Notes: generated from the letters alone by a model not told the origin. DNA of 64,000 bases from JBBDJB01 sp040880125 (GCA_040880125.1 JBBDJB010000025.1:1-64000); one strand, 5' to 3'; positions 43,964 to 53,580 are shown, counted from the first letter of the stretch. Numbers and translations are program-made.

Positions 43964-45400
43964 ATGAGTCGCTACGAAACACCGGTGGTCGTCGTCGCCG
44001 ATTCAAGTGCGGAGTTCTTTGATTCGGCGTGCTGCCAACTTGAGTCGGAAGGTTACGAGCTACGCTGGGCCTCCGAGCGCCAAGAGCTCGACGCGCAACT
44101 GACCCGAGACCGTATCGACCTGGTCCTCTTGGATCAAGGCTTTCACCCGACCGGCGGGCACGATCTGTTGGCCGAGTTGTCCTACCGGCGAGTCTCCACA
44201 CCCGTCATCTTACTGAGTGATCGTCCGTCGATCGGGTGCGCTGTCAAGGCCACCAAGCTGGGGGCCTGCGATTATCTCGTCAAACCGCCCGACTGGGCGT
44301 ATCTGCGCCGCTCCGCATCGCGCGCGATCAACTCCTTCCAACTTCAAAATCGCATGCAGGGTTTTCACACCAGCGCCAAGGCAGATAGTTTCTCGCCGCC
44401 GATACTGGGCGACGATCCGAGTATCGGCCAGGTGCGAAGAACGATCGCCGAGGTTGCCGCCACCGACGCAAAGATCCTCGTGCTCGGCGAAAGCGGTACC
44501 GGCAAGGAGCTCGTCGCCCGCGCGATCCACCATCAAAGTCTGCGGCGTCACGGTCCGTTCATCCCGGTCAACATGGCCGCGCTGCCGACCAATCTCGCCG
44601 AGAGCGACTTGTTCGGCCACGAGAAGGGTTCATTTACCGGCGCAGATTACACCCGGCGGGGATACTGCGAGCTGGCCCACAAGGGAACCCTCTTTCTCGA
44701 CGAGATCGGCGAGATGGACATCGCGCTGCAAGCCAAACTGCTGCGCTTCCTCGAGGAGCAGTTGTACCGCCGCGTGGGAGCTGGCGAGTTGCGGAAGGTG
44801 AACACCCGGATTGTAGCGGCAACCAATCGGGACCCGGCCCAGTTGGTTTGCGAGGGCAAGCTCCGCGAGGATCTGTATTACCGACTCAACGTCGTGCCGA
44901 TCCTAGTGCCGCCGCTACGACAGCGCTGCGGTGATATCCCGCTATTGGCCCATTGGTTTTTGGAGCGGGCGGTCCGCGACAACGACAAGCGCGTCACCGG
45001 CTTCACGGAGGCGGCGCTTGATGCCATGCAAAACTACCCCTGGCCGGGCAATGTCCGCCAGCTTCAGAACGTCGTTTCGCGGCTGGTCATCCTCGCGCGG
45101 AACTGCCAGATCGACGTGGACGTGCTACCGCCGGAGATTAACTCGCACGGCGGACGCTCAATTGCACCGCCCACGTACCGCGTCTGGCCCCGCGAGCAAA
45201 GCGACACGCTGCGCCCGATGGATCAAATCGAGAAGCAGGCGATACTGGAGGCTCTGGCCCGCGCGCACGGGAACGTGGTCGATGCGGCCCAATTGTTGGG
45301 CGTCGGCCAGGCCACTGTGTACCGCAAGATCAAGCGCTACGGCATTGAACTCGGGCGGCGCCGCCCGAGTACCCGTACGGCCACCTCGTGCAGCGGTTGA
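43964..45400 (+). CDS. Sigma-54-dependent response regulator (NtrC family, Fis-type HTH)
   Basis: 478 residues. The ATG at 43964 follows GAAGGA; the open frame from 43826 adds no domain. Residues 1-120 are a receiver: VVVVADSS where the acidic pair normally sits, DLVLLDQG with the phospho-acceptor Asp, and LVKPPD with the conserved Lys. The AAA+ domain (~145-380) has GESGTGKELVARAIH (Walker A), HEKGSFTGAD (a variant of GAFTGA, which contacts sigma-54) and GTLFLDEIGEM (Walker B). The C-terminus is a Fis-like HTH (AAQLLGVGQATVYRKIKRYG). Standing between rml genes and the flippase, it plausibly controls exopolysaccharide expression. No cognate kinase is adjacent. Confidence 0.92.
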   Translation: MSRYETPVVVVADSSAEFFDSACCQLESEGYELRWASERQELDAQLTRDRIDLVLLDQGFHPTGGHDLLAELSYRRVSTPVILLSDRPSIGCAVKATKLGACDYLVKPPDWAYLRRSASRAINSFQLQNRMQGFHTSAKADSFSPPILGDDPSIGQVRRTIAEVAATDAKILVLGESGTGKELVARAIHHQSLRRHGPFIPVNMAALPTNLAESDLFGHEKGSFTGADYTRRGYCELAHKGTLFLDEIGEMDIALQAKLLRFLEEQLYRRVGAGELRKVNTRIVAATNRDPAQLVCEGKLREDLYYRLNVVPILVPPLRQRCGDIPLLAHWFLERAVRDNDKRVTGFTEAALDAMQNYPWPGNVRQLQNVVSRLVILARNCQIDVDVLPPEINSHGGRSIAPPTYRVWPREQSDTLRPMDQIEKQAILEALARAHGNVVDAAQLLGVGQATVYRKIKRYGIELGRRRPSTRTATSCSG

Positions 45401-45753
45401 CGTTCCCCGTGGCCGTAGCTGATTCGTAAGAATTCAGCCAGCCAGCAGCCGACGCATCGTCCACGCGGACGCCGTTTGGCATATCCCACCACAAGCGGTA
45501 CGATCGCCCGAGACAACCCGTACAATCGTGCCGTCCCGCTATGACGGTCAGCACGGCCTGCCAGCCTGCTGGCGAAAAGCTAGAGTCGAGAGACATACAG
45601 CGCGCGCACCGTTGCAGTACGCCTCGTTAGGAGATTTTGCTGCCTCGGCGGCAGTGACACCCCCCTTCCGTGCCACCCATGCGTCCGGCGCGGCACGGCA
45701 GTATTGGCGACTTTTCGCCTTGAGGCCGCCGATCATTTGGAGTTCGACCCGTC
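45401..45753. other. Intergenic region between sigma-54 activator and flippase
   Basis: Holds the GNRA hairpin at its left end. No gene or clear promoter is seen in the rest. Confidence 0.5.
45411..45439 (+). repeat. GNRA-tetraloop hairpin, copy 1 (loop GTAA)
   Basis: CCGTAGCTGATTC-GTAA-GAATTCAG, starting ten bases after the stop of the sigma-54 activator. One of five related copies in the window (others at 53952, 58131, 59696, 61464). As RNA the loop is always GNRA on the plus strand. Confidence 0.65.
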
Positions 45754-47250
45754 GTGAGTTCGCCCGTCACCTCCACTTCGACAATTCCGGACTCCGACGG
45801 CCAGGCCGTCGTGGGAAGCGAGACGGAGCAGCCGCCGCAACCGCAGAAACGTAGCCGTGTCTTCGACGCTTCCGTCTGGACCATGGTCGGCTACGTCGGC
45901 AGCCAAGTGCTGCGGCTGGGCGGCAACGTTGTCCTCTCCTACTGGATCGCCCCCTCGGCGTTCGGCTTGATGACGCTGGTGAACATCGTCGTCAACGGAC
46001 TGAACATGTTCTCCGACGTTGGGCTCGGCGCGAGCATCATCCAGAACGACCGCGGCGACGATCCGACGTTCCGCAACACGGCCTGGACCGTGCAGACCAT
46101 CCGCGGCGTCATTCTTTGGCTCTGCGCCTGCCTGCTCGCATGGCCGGCGTCGCTGTTCTATGAAGAACCACGCCTGCTGTGGTTGATCCCCGCGGTCGCC
46201 ATCTCGGCGTTGATCTCCGGGTTCGACTCCACGTCCCTGTTTACGGTCAGGCGGCACTTGCAGTTCGGCCGACTCACGATCCTCGAGCTTTCAGCACAGG
46301 CAATCGGCGTTTTCGTCATGTTGACTTGGGCATGGATCTCGCCCAACGTCATCGCCCTGGTGGCCGGGTCGCTCGTGACGGCGCTGGTGAAAATGGTGGC
46401 CAGCCACTTTTTTATCGCCGGGGCGGGCAACCGCTTTCAATGGGATTCGGAAGCATTCACCTCGTTGATTCACTTCGGCAAGTGGATCTTCATCAGCACG
46501 ATTATCACCTTCTTCGCGGAGCAATCCGACCGGCTCGTACTCGGCAAGCTCGTTTCCATGGACGCCCTGGGCGTTTACGGGTTTGGCTTCGCGATCGGCG
46601 TGTTGCCGTTGATGCTGCTTTCCCGATTGAGCACCTCGGTTGTCGTCGCGCACTTGGCCCAGGCGTACCGCGCGGCCCGCGACAGCATGCGGCATCAACT
46701 GTTTGCCGCACGAGAAATTCTGCTGCCGCTGGCGGTGTTTATCGTCCTGGGGGTGGTCCTGGAGGCCGAAAGCTTTTTCATCCTCCTCTACAGCGAAGAG
46801 TACCACGGCGCCGGTCCGATCGCCCAACTGCTCAGCGCCTGGGTATGGCCCATGATTCTCAGCTACACGCTCAACGGTGCGCTGCTCGCCACCGGCGACT
46901 CGCGGAGCCTCGCCGTGCACAACCTGGGCACGTTCCTCGGCACGGTCGTCGCCAGCATCACCGGCTTTTACCTGGCCGGGATCAGCGGCTTCATCGTCGG
47001 CATGGCCGTCGGCGCGCTATGCGGCTATCTGGTGATTCAGGTCTGCCTGAGCGGCCACGGCATAAACTCGGTGCATCAGGATCTCCGCTTCACGTTTTAT
47101 CTGGGCGCCCTGGCATTCCCGTCGCTGTGGCTGGCGGACTACGTGAGTCAATTCGGCCCGTGGTTCGACCAATTCGTGCGCGTGCCCGTTCTGATCGCGG
47201 TCGGCCTCTGGGCCCTTCACCGCCTCCGCGGCCTCTGGCATCTGCGCTAG
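45754..47250 (+). CDS. Polysaccharide flippase (Wzx-like, MOP superfamily)
   Basis: 498 residues from a GTG at 45754. After a ~40-residue polar N-terminus come 12 or more hydrophobic segments, opening with the typical SVWTMVGYVGSQVLRLGGNVVLSYWIAPSAFG pattern split over residues 45-75, then FGLMTLVNIVVNGLNMFSDVGLG and ASIIQND, signatures of the oligosaccharide flippase family (WzxC-like). It moves lipid-linked repeat units across the inner membrane for Wzy. It is probably the missing flippase of the exopolysaccharide system, placed on the opposite strand beside the regulator. Confidence 0.9.
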   Translation: MSSPVTSTSTIPDSDGQAVVGSETEQPPQPQKRSRVFDASVWTMVGYVGSQVLRLGGNVVLSYWIAPSAFGLMTLVNIVVNGLNMFSDVGLGASIIQNDRGDDPTFRNTAWTVQTIRGVILWLCACLLAWPASLFYEEPRLLWLIPAVAISALISGFDSTSLFTVRRHLQFGRLTILELSAQAIGVFVMLTWAWISPNVIALVAGSLVTALVKMVASHFFIAGAGNRFQWDSEAFTSLIHFGKWIFISTIITFFAEQSDRLVLGKLVSMDALGVYGFGFAIGVLPLMLLSRLSTSVVVAHLAQAYRAARDSMRHQLFAAREILLPLAVFIVLGVVLEAESFFILLYSEEYHGAGPIAQLLSAWVWPMILSYTLNGALLATGDSRSLAVHNLGTFLGTVVASITGFYLAGISGFIVGMAVGALCGYLVIQVCLSGHGINSVHQDLRFTFYLGALAFPSLWLADYVSQFGPWFDQFVRVPVLIAVGLWALHRLRGLWHLR

Positions 47251-47561
47251 AAGGTTTTCGCAGGCCGCTGTCCAAAGGTTTTACGTAACGCGTGGACAGC
47301 GAGGCACTCCCACTCCCTCGCGGGGAGAGGGCCGGGGAGGGGGGAAGAAGAGAGGACACCGCCGGGAATGTCTGTGACACGTGTTGCGGCCCGACCCGTC
47401 CATCTCCCACACCGGTCCGCCCTTCTACCCTCTTTGGTGCGCATTTTGCTGCAATTTCACACCTCTGCCCCGCGGCCACACGTGCCGGCGTACAATAGAC
47501 GATCGACAGGCAGCCGGCCTGAACCTGGGGCAGACTTCCCGTATCACCAGGAGGAGGAACC
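47251..47561. other. Intergenic region before the secreted repeat protein
   Basis: No gene. Bases 47310-47340 hold a GC-rich stem of the type CCCTCGCGGGGAG. The only clear control element is the ribosome site AGGAGGAGG just before 47562. Confidence 0.4.
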
Positions 47562-48857
47562 ATGTTCCGCTTTACGATCGGAGCCGCCGCCCTGGCGACT
47601 TTCCTGCTGATCGCCCCCGCCCACACGCAGGCGCAAGGTCTTTACATCGGTCCCGGGGGCGTCGGGATCGGAATCGGCAACGCGCCGCGCGGCTATGCCT
47701 ACGGATACCGCAATCCGCAGTACAACCGGTACGGCCTTTCGCCGTCCCGCCTCTACAACTATTACGGCAATCGCTCCTACAGCCCGCGCTCGTACCGGCC
47801 GTACTACTATGACAATTTCACCCGCGGCTACTCGCTGGGCTTCGGCAGCGGCGCGGCTTATCCCTACTGGGGGCCGCGCACGTATTGGTCTGGCGATCGC
47901 TGGTGGGGTTATGGGATCGACCTTACGCCGCGATACTACTACGGCTATACGCCGTCCTACACGTACACCAGGCCGACGTACGATTACGACCTGGACCCGT
48001 ACGGCCTGAGCACCCGCTCCGCACTGACGGCACCGGCGCGCGAGGAGTTGACGCAGCTCGGTTGGGATGACCTCCGCCAGGTGATCTCCAACGGCGCCGA
48101 CATACTTCGCCGTGAGCTCGACGAGATCGGCACTGGCGAGGCCTGGGCCGATTATCTTCTACTCGACCAATTGAACGAAGCGATCATCGGCGACCGATTG
48201 GGCCCACCCGACGCCGAAGCCTCTGAAAAGCTCCGCGACGTGCTCGCCCGGTTCGACGCCGTGGCCGAGAATCCCGACTACCAGAGGATCTCCGACATGG
48301 CCGGCTTCATCACGGTGCGCCGTGCGGTGGACGATTTCCTCATTTCGCCCGAGGATCGTTACCGGCGCGTGCTGGCCACGACGGCCGCCGCCCTGGAGAT
48401 CTCGCTGGATGACGTGGCCACCGGCGCGCGCTGGCACCAGTACTTGGGCCTCGACACGCTGACCGGGCTCCACGAAGACCCGGCCGCCCCGGAAACGCTG
48501 CAGGAGTCGCTTGCCCGCTTCGACGCCACTACCGAGAACGAGGAGTATCGCACGATCTCCGGCTTGACTGGTTTCACGGCCACGCGGCAGGCCCTGGCTG
48601 ATTACGTGCAGTTCATGTCCGGCGAGGAAGAAGGCGCGGCACCGGCAGAAGTCGAGGAAGACCTGTTGCCGCCTCCACCGGAAGCGACCGAGCTAGAAGT
48701 ACCGGCCGACGTCGTCCCCGAACAGGCCACACCGCAAGATGCGGCACCGGCTGATCCCACTCCGGCAACTCCGCCGCCTCAGCCGCAGCCAGCCCCCGAT
48801 GCCCAAACGCCGAACGTGGAAGCACCGGGCGATGCAGTGCCGCAGCAGCAATCGTAG
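47562..48857 (+). CDS. Secreted hypothetical protein with tandem repeats
   Basis: 431 residues with a perfect-looking ribosome site (AGGAGGAGG, about seven bases before the ATG). Residues 1-25 are a signal peptide (FTIGAAALATFLLIAPAHTQAQ). Residues 26-150 are rich in Tyr, Arg, Gly and Ser, with no known fold. Residues ~165-350 hold two ~80-residue related units, each with an ...RFDA.(V/T)ENP.YQ.IS...GF...R.A..D(F/Y) pattern: ARFDAVAENPDYQRISDMAG and ARFDATTENEEYRTISGLTG. The last 80 residues are Pro/Ala/Glu-rich. I do not recognise a family; planctomycetes have many such surface or periplasmic proteins. It stands alone between wzx and hslV. Confidence 0.8.
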   Translation: MFRFTIGAAALATFLLIAPAHTQAQGLYIGPGGVGIGIGNAPRGYAYGYRNPQYNRYGLSPSRLYNYYGNRSYSPRSYRPYYYDNFTRGYSLGFGSGAAYPYWGPRTYWSGDRWWGYGIDLTPRYYYGYTPSYTYTRPTYDYDLDPYGLSTRSALTAPAREELTQLGWDDLRQVISNGADILRRELDEIGTGEAWADYLLLDQLNEAIIGDRLGPPDAEASEKLRDVLARFDAVAENPDYQRISDMAGFITVRRAVDDFLISPEDRYRRVLATTAAALEISLDDVATGARWHQYLGLDTLTGLHEDPAAPETLQESLARFDATTENEEYRTISGLTGFTATRQALADYVQFMSGEEEGAAPAEVEEDLLPPPPEATELEVPADVVPEQATPQDAAPADPTPATPPPQPQPAPDAQTPNVEAPGDAVPQQQS

Positions 48858-48984
48858 CGGCCCTGGCCAAAGTTCGCCCGTTGCGAGAGAATGACCGATT
48901 CCGAGTGAGTTCGGATTTGCCGGTAGCGCCGCCGCTCCGACTGCCGAGCCATCGATCGAAATCTCCCCCAGCCGCGCGGCCTTC

Positions 48985-49533
48985 ATGAAATACGACATCC
49001 GATCCACTACAATTCTCACCGTGCGGCATCGCGGCCGCGTCGCCCTGGGCGGCGACGGACAGGTCACCCTCGGCGACTCAATCGTCAAGGCCGACGCCGT
49101 GAAGATCCGCCGCCTGATGGATAATCAGGTCATTACCGGCTTCGCCGGCGGCAGCGCCGATGCCTTCGCCCTGCTGGAGCGCTTCGAGGCCAAGCTGAAG
49201 GACTACCCGCAAAACGTCCCCCGGGCGGCCACAGAACTGGCCAAGGACTGGCGCACCGATCGGGCGCTGCGGCGGCTGGAGGCGATGCTCGTGGTGGTCG
49301 ACGCCCGCCACACGCTGCTGGTCTCCGGCACCGGCGATGTGATCCAACCGGCGGACGGCGTCCTGGGCATTGGGTCGGGCGGCAACTTCGCCGTCGCCGC
49401 CGGCCGTGCGCTGGTTGCCCACACCGAGATGGACGCCGGTCAGATCGTCCGCGCCGCCCTGGAAATCGCCGGCGACATCTGTATCTATTCCAACCGGAAC
49501 ATCGTCGTGGAGGATCTCGAGTGCAAGACCTGA
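48985..49533 (+). CDS. hslV: ATP-dependent protease subunit HslV (ClpQ)
   Basis: 182 residues. The catalytic threonine is Thr8 in RSTTILTVRHRGRVALGGDGQ after a seven-residue propeptide. FAGGSADAFALLERFEAKL, AKDWRTDRALRRLEAML, GTGDVIQPADGVLGIGSGG and ALEIAGDICIYSN are diagnostic. It forms the double-ring peptidase that degrades unfolded or regulatory proteins with HslU. hslU starts 13 bases before its stop codon, giving coupled translation. Confidence 0.97.
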   Translation: MKYDIRSTTILTVRHRGRVALGGDGQVTLGDSIVKADAVKIRRLMDNQVITGFAGGSADAFALLERFEAKLKDYPQNVPRAATELAKDWRTDRALRRLEAMLVVVDARHTLLVSGTGDVIQPADGVLGIGSGGNFAVAAGRALVAHTEMDAGQIVRAALEIAGDICIYSNRNIVVEDLECKT

Positions 49534-50858
49534 CGCCCCGTCAGATCGTTGAGGCGCTGGACCGGCACATCATCGGTCAGGCCGATGCCAAGCGGGCGGT
49601 CGCCGTGGCGATCCGCAACCGCTGGCGCCGCCAGCAACTCGACGAAGAGATGCGCCGCGAAGTAGCGCCCAAGAACATCCTCATGATCGGCCCGACCGGC
49701 GTCGGCAAGACGGAAATCGCCCGGCGGCTGGCCAAACTCACCGGCGCACCGTTCATCAAGGTCGAAGCGACCAAATTCACCGAGGTCGGCTACTACGGCC
49801 GCGACGTCGAGAGCATGATTCGCGAGCTGGTCGAAAACGCCATTAGCCTGGTGCAGGAGCAAGAGCGGAAGAACGTCGAGGAGGAAGCCCGGGAGCGAGT
49901 CCAGCAGCGGCTGCTCGATCTGCTCGCCCCGGCGCCGACCAGCATGGACGTCGGCGCGGACTCGCCCGATTCGCCGGAGCGCTACGAGCGCACACGCGAA
50001 AAAATGCGGGCGATGCTGGCCTCCGGTGAGATGGAGCATCGCAAGGTCGAGGTGACGATCGAGCAAAAGGGTGCGCCGATGGTGCTGGGCGGAATGGGAC
50101 TCGACCAGCCCGACTTCGACTTCCAAGGCATGCTGGATAAGCTCATTCCCAAGAACGTCGTCCGCCGCGAGATGGCGGTCGCCGACGCCCGCAAGGTCCT
50201 GTTCGAGCAGGAGTGCGAATCGCTGATCAACCACGAGAAGGTCCAATCGCAAGCGATCGAGTTGGCCGAGAACCTCGGCATGATCTTTCTCGATGAGTTG
50301 GACAAGGTGGTCGCCGGCGAATCGGCACGCGGCGCGGATGTTTCCCGCCAGGGAGTGCAGCGCGACTTGTTGCCGATCGTCGAGGGAACGACCGTGCAAA
50401 CCAAGTATGGTTACGTGAAGACCGACCACATCCTCTTCGTGGCGGCCGGTGCGTTCCACAAGAACCGACCCAGCGACCTGATGCCGGAGCTACAGGGCCG
50501 CTTTCCCATCCGCGTCGAGCTAAGCGATCTGACGAAGGACGATTTCGTCCGCATCCTCACCGAGCCCCGCAGCGCGCTGACCAAGCAGTACGTGGCGCTG
50601 ATGGGCACCGAAGGCGTCGAGATCGACTTCACCGAAGACGCCATCGAGTCCTTAGCCGACTACGCATTTCAGGTAAATCAATCGACGCAGAATATCGGCG
50701 CCCGGCGGCTCTACACGATCATGGAGCGTCTGCTGGAGGAGCTGAGTTTCGAAGCGCCGGAGATGAAGATGGGCCGCGTCGAGATCAACGCCGCCTACGT
50801 CCGCGAGCGGTTGGAGAAGGTGAGCCAGGACGAAGACCTGAGCAAGTACATCTTGTGA
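49521..50858 (+). CDS. hslU: ATP-dependent protease ATPase subunit HslU (ClpY)
   Basis: 445 residues from a GTG at 49521 that overlaps hslV. It opens LTPRQIVEALDRHIIGQADAK. Walker A is GPTGVGKTEIARRLAKL; GYYGRDVESMIRELVENA carries the HslU pore motif GYVG as GYYG. A charged intermediate domain (~100-230) follows, then Walker B in MIFLDELDKV, sensor regions (LQGRFPIRVELSDL) and the C-terminus ending SKYIL, which inserts into HslV. It unfolds substrates for the HslV peptidase. Confidence 0.97.
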   Translation: MQDLTPRQIVEALDRHIIGQADAKRAVAVAIRNRWRRQQLDEEMRREVAPKNILMIGPTGVGKTEIARRLAKLTGAPFIKVEATKFTEVGYYGRDVESMIRELVENAISLVQEQERKNVEEEARERVQQRLLDLLAPAPTSMDVGADSPDSPERYERTREKMRAMLASGEMEHRKVEVTIEQKGAPMVLGGMGLDQPDFDFQGMLDKLIPKNVVRREMAVADARKVLFEQECESLINHEKVQSQAIELAENLGMIFLDELDKVVAGESARGADVSRQGVQRDLLPIVEGTTVQTKYGYVKTDHILFVAAGAFHKNRPSDLMPELQGRFPIRVELSDLTKDDFVRILTEPRSALTKQYVALMGTEGVEIDFTEDAIESLADYAFQVNQSTQNIGARRLYTIMERLLEELSFEAPEMKMGRVEINAAYVRERLEKVSQDEDLSKYIL

Positions 50859-50912
50859 ATATCTCCCGATGCTCCGATTGACCGTAAACCGACTGATCGG
50901 CGCCGTCGAGTT

Positions 50913-50940
50913 TTGATCGTGAGTCGCGGGACGCTATAAT
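50913..50940 (+). promoter_or_regulatory. Sigma-70-like promoter before the OLD-like ATPase
   Basis: TTGATC (50913-50918), 16-base spacer, perfect TATAAT (50935-50940). It lies 106 bases before the ATPase ATG. The gene therefore likely has its own transcript, separate from hslVU. Confidence 0.55.
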
Positions 50941-51045
50941 CACTGCACGTTCTGCGAATAGGCCCCGCCGCTAGTCGCAGGCTGGGCACGTTTTAACAGC
51001 CACAACATTCAGAAGTCGGCTGTTCTACGCAAAGTGTGCGCGCCG

Positions 51046-53580
51046 ATGAAATTGAAGATCGTACATTTCGACGCCTACCGTAGCCTTCTGGACGCCCGGC
51101 TCGAACTCGAGCAAGGTTGTGTAGGCCTTGTAGGTATAAATGAGTCAGGTAAATCAAATGTGCTAAACGCAATAAGCTATCTGAACATCTCGAAACACCT
51201 GTCTCGCTCGGACACACCGAAAATGGCCCGAGAACGTGATCCGTGTATTCGGTTTGAGTTTTCGCTCGACGATAGCGATTACGAAGCAATTTATTCCCAC
51301 CTTTCGGATTGGTGCGCACACTCGTGCACTGTGCTACAGTCAAATCTCTCACAAGCGACGCTTGTGTACCACGTGATGTTCGACCGAATGGACGCGAAGG
51401 AGAAGCGATTTTTATCAATTGATGGTCTCCAATTACGGAAACAGGTTTATTTGCTCCGCGAGTCGCCTCCTTTTGATCTCGATTACACGGTGAATATTGA
51501 CGGGGAGCATGTATTTTTATCCGAAGCTCCGCTACTTGATGAAGCCGCCTATAGCCACAATGTGGACCTAGATCGGCTTCGGAGTCGGTTGTCAAGCATC
51601 GACGACCAAATCGGTAAGATCAATTCCGCGAGCAGTGTAGAATCTCAATCTGCAGCCGATGCGAATACGAATCAAGACGCTTCGGATAGTCGCGCGGAGT
51701 CGTCCGTAACTGAAAGCACGAGCGACGCTTCCAGCCAGAGTGACGGTGAACGTACATTGCAATCCACCCTCAAGGCGGAGCGTGATGAAATTTGGCAGTC
51801 CCTGGAGGGCGTCAGAACGCCTGAATTGATAGATGAAGCAATACAATCGCTAGCAGCCGCCAATGAAAGAGAGGAAGAGGTTCGAAGCAAACTCGCAAAG
51901 GCGAAGCGGCGATTACAAAAAAAGAAGAGCGCGGAGAAAACTGATAGCGAGCAAGCTGTTGAATCTGTGGACGAGAAGAATTCAGTGGAGGAACTTGAAG
52001 ACGAGCACGAACTAGCAATAGCTGACGTCGATAGGCAAAAACAAATTGTGACGGCACTTAGGCGCACCGTCTCGGATTGGTACACGAATGCGTTCGAAGC
52101 AAGCCCAGTGAGTTTAACATTCGGGCCCGACTCCTCACTCTCAGAATTGCTCCCAAACGTTGTAATATGGTCGCACACGGATGAATACATTCTTCAAGGT
52201 GAAACGCAATTTGCGGACATGGAGAAAGCGCACTCGCTTGAAGAATTGTCCCGTCCCCTCGTCAATCTGTTCAGAATCGGGCTGGACATTGAGTCGATCG
52301 AAAATCTGAAGAGTACAATTGATGAAATACAACTGGACGGCAACGAGCGTAGCCGCCATCAGGATCGGATCAACACTAGAGTGCAGGAGTACTTAAAAAG
52401 CGTCTGGCCTCAATACGACCAGCGGATCAGTGTAGCAATTGAACAGGAGCGGATTCGCGTACATTTTTCTGACCCTGCTTGTGATGATCCAAGCTACTAT
52501 CATATGCAGGAGCGGAGCCAGGGGTGTCAGACATTCATATCTTTTTTGCTCACAATTGGCGCAGAAGCTAAGCATGGCGTAATTAGGGACACTGTACTTC
52601 TTCTCGATGAGCCTGAAACACACCTTCACCCATCTGGTGTGCGGTTCATGCTGCGCGAGCTAATAAAAGCTGCCGATGCGGGGAATATCGTTGTGTTTGC
52701 CACACACTCAGTCTTCATGATAGACCGATCGAAATACGACAGGCATGTGATCATTAAAAAGGCGAGCGAGCGAACACAGATCGAGCGATCTTCTAGCGGA
52801 CGAATCGGGCGATTTATGCAGGAGGAAGTACTCTATGGCGCACTCGATGTCGATCTGACGAAGGATTTCAACAGCCTAACCAATGTCAATTTCGTGTTCG
52901 AAGGCATTGGGGACGCCCTGCTATTTAGCTGCGTCTACCGGCATGGTGTAAATGAGAAAGTTCGTCCGTTCCCGATTGATGGCGTGTCATTTCATCACGG
53001 CGGAAAGTGCAGTGACATAATAAAGTGGCTAAAGGCACGGCCAATTCAGCTTGGTTCGATATGGATATTTATATTGGATAGTGATACCCCTGGTCGTGAT
53101 TTACGTGCTTTCATTGAAGGTCGCTATGCGGACTTTATGGATAGCTACGTGCGCATATTTAGATACGATCTTGATGGGAGTGGCGTGGCGGATGTTCAAT
53201 TGGAGGATTTATTATCTGAGGAGCTCGTCGTTGAAGCTATACAGCGAGCAGCGGCAAAGACGGGCGAGCATCTCGAAAGTGGATTCAGCTGGTCGGGTAC
53301 CTTCGGGAGTTATTTTCCGGGCGTGCTGAAGAGCTGCAAAAATAGAGATGTATTTAAGGGAGTATTCAAGGATGAGTTGAATAGCGGTATCAAAGAACTA
53401 GTCGAATCCAATCGCCCAGCCACGATCCTGAAAGATCGCGCGCCTCGCTACATTGAGTGGGCTAAAGGGGTCATCAAATCCGTCCACCCAAATCGGAAGA
53501 AGAGCAGCCCCGTAGCGGCGGACGCGAAATCGTCCGCTAAGCAAAAAGTCCCGGCGGTCAAGAATGGCGATGCTACATGA
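51046..53580 (+). CDS. OLD-family-like protein: ABC/AAA ATPase + Toprim domain
   Basis: 844 residues from the ATG at 51046 (a GTG at 51034 adds four). Residues 1-45: MKLKIVHFDAYRSLL and Walker A GINESGKS (~30-37). Residues ~190-350 form a charged, Ser/Glu/Lys-rich coiled coil. The C-terminal ATPase half has RSQGCQTFISFLLTIG (signature-like), TVLLLDEPETHLHPSG (Walker B) and VVFATHSVFMID. A Toprim domain follows: FVFEGIGDALLFS with the catalytic Glu and FILDSDTPGRD with the DxD. This is the OLD/GajA layout; family members are nucleases, several of them antiphage. There is no UvrD helicase, reverse transcriptase or other partner beside it, so it resembles a stand-alone (class 1) OLD. Its base composition is plainly more AT-rich than hslVU, suggesting horizontal gain. 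Confidence 0.85.
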   Translation: MKLKIVHFDAYRSLLDARLELEQGCVGLVGINESGKSNVLNAISYLNISKHLSRSDTPKMARERDPCIRFEFSLDDSDYEAIYSHLSDWCAHSCTVLQSNLSQATLVYHVMFDRMDAKEKRFLSIDGLQLRKQVYLLRESPPFDLDYTVNIDGEHVFLSEAPLLDEAAYSHNVDLDRLRSRLSSIDDQIGKINSASSVESQSAADANTNQDASDSRAESSVTESTSDASSQSDGERTLQSTLKAERDEIWQSLEGVRTPELIDEAIQSLAAANEREEEVRSKLAKAKRRLQKKKSAEKTDSEQAVESVDEKNSVEELEDEHELAIADVDRQKQIVTALRRTVSDWYTNAFEASPVSLTFGPDSSLSELLPNVVIWSHTDEYILQGETQFADMEKAHSLEELSRPLVNLFRIGLDIESIENLKSTIDEIQLDGNERSRHQDRINTRVQEYLKSVWPQYDQRISVAIEQERIRVHFSDPACDDPSYYHMQERSQGCQTFISFLLTIGAEAKHGVIRDTVLLLDEPETHLHPSGVRFMLRELIKAADAGNIVVFATHSVFMIDRSKYDRHVIIKKASERTQIERSSSGRIGRFMQEEVLYGALDVDLTKDFNSLTNVNFVFEGIGDALLFSCVYRHGVNEKVRPFPIDGVSFHHGGKCSDIIKWLKARPIQLGSIWIFILDSDTPGRDLRAFIEGRYADFMDSYVRIFRYDLDGSGVADVQLEDLLSEELVVEAIQRAAAKTGEHLESGFSWSGTFGSYFPGVLKSCKNRDVFKGVFKDELNSGIKELVESNRPATILKDRAPRYIEWAKGVIKSVHPNRKKSSPVAADAKSSAKQKVPAVKNGDAT

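Noticed and set aside
51046..53580. Gabija system (GajA) call for the ATPase/Toprim gene
   Set aside because: No UvrD-like GajB follows; the next genes are DUF167 and yggS on the other strand.
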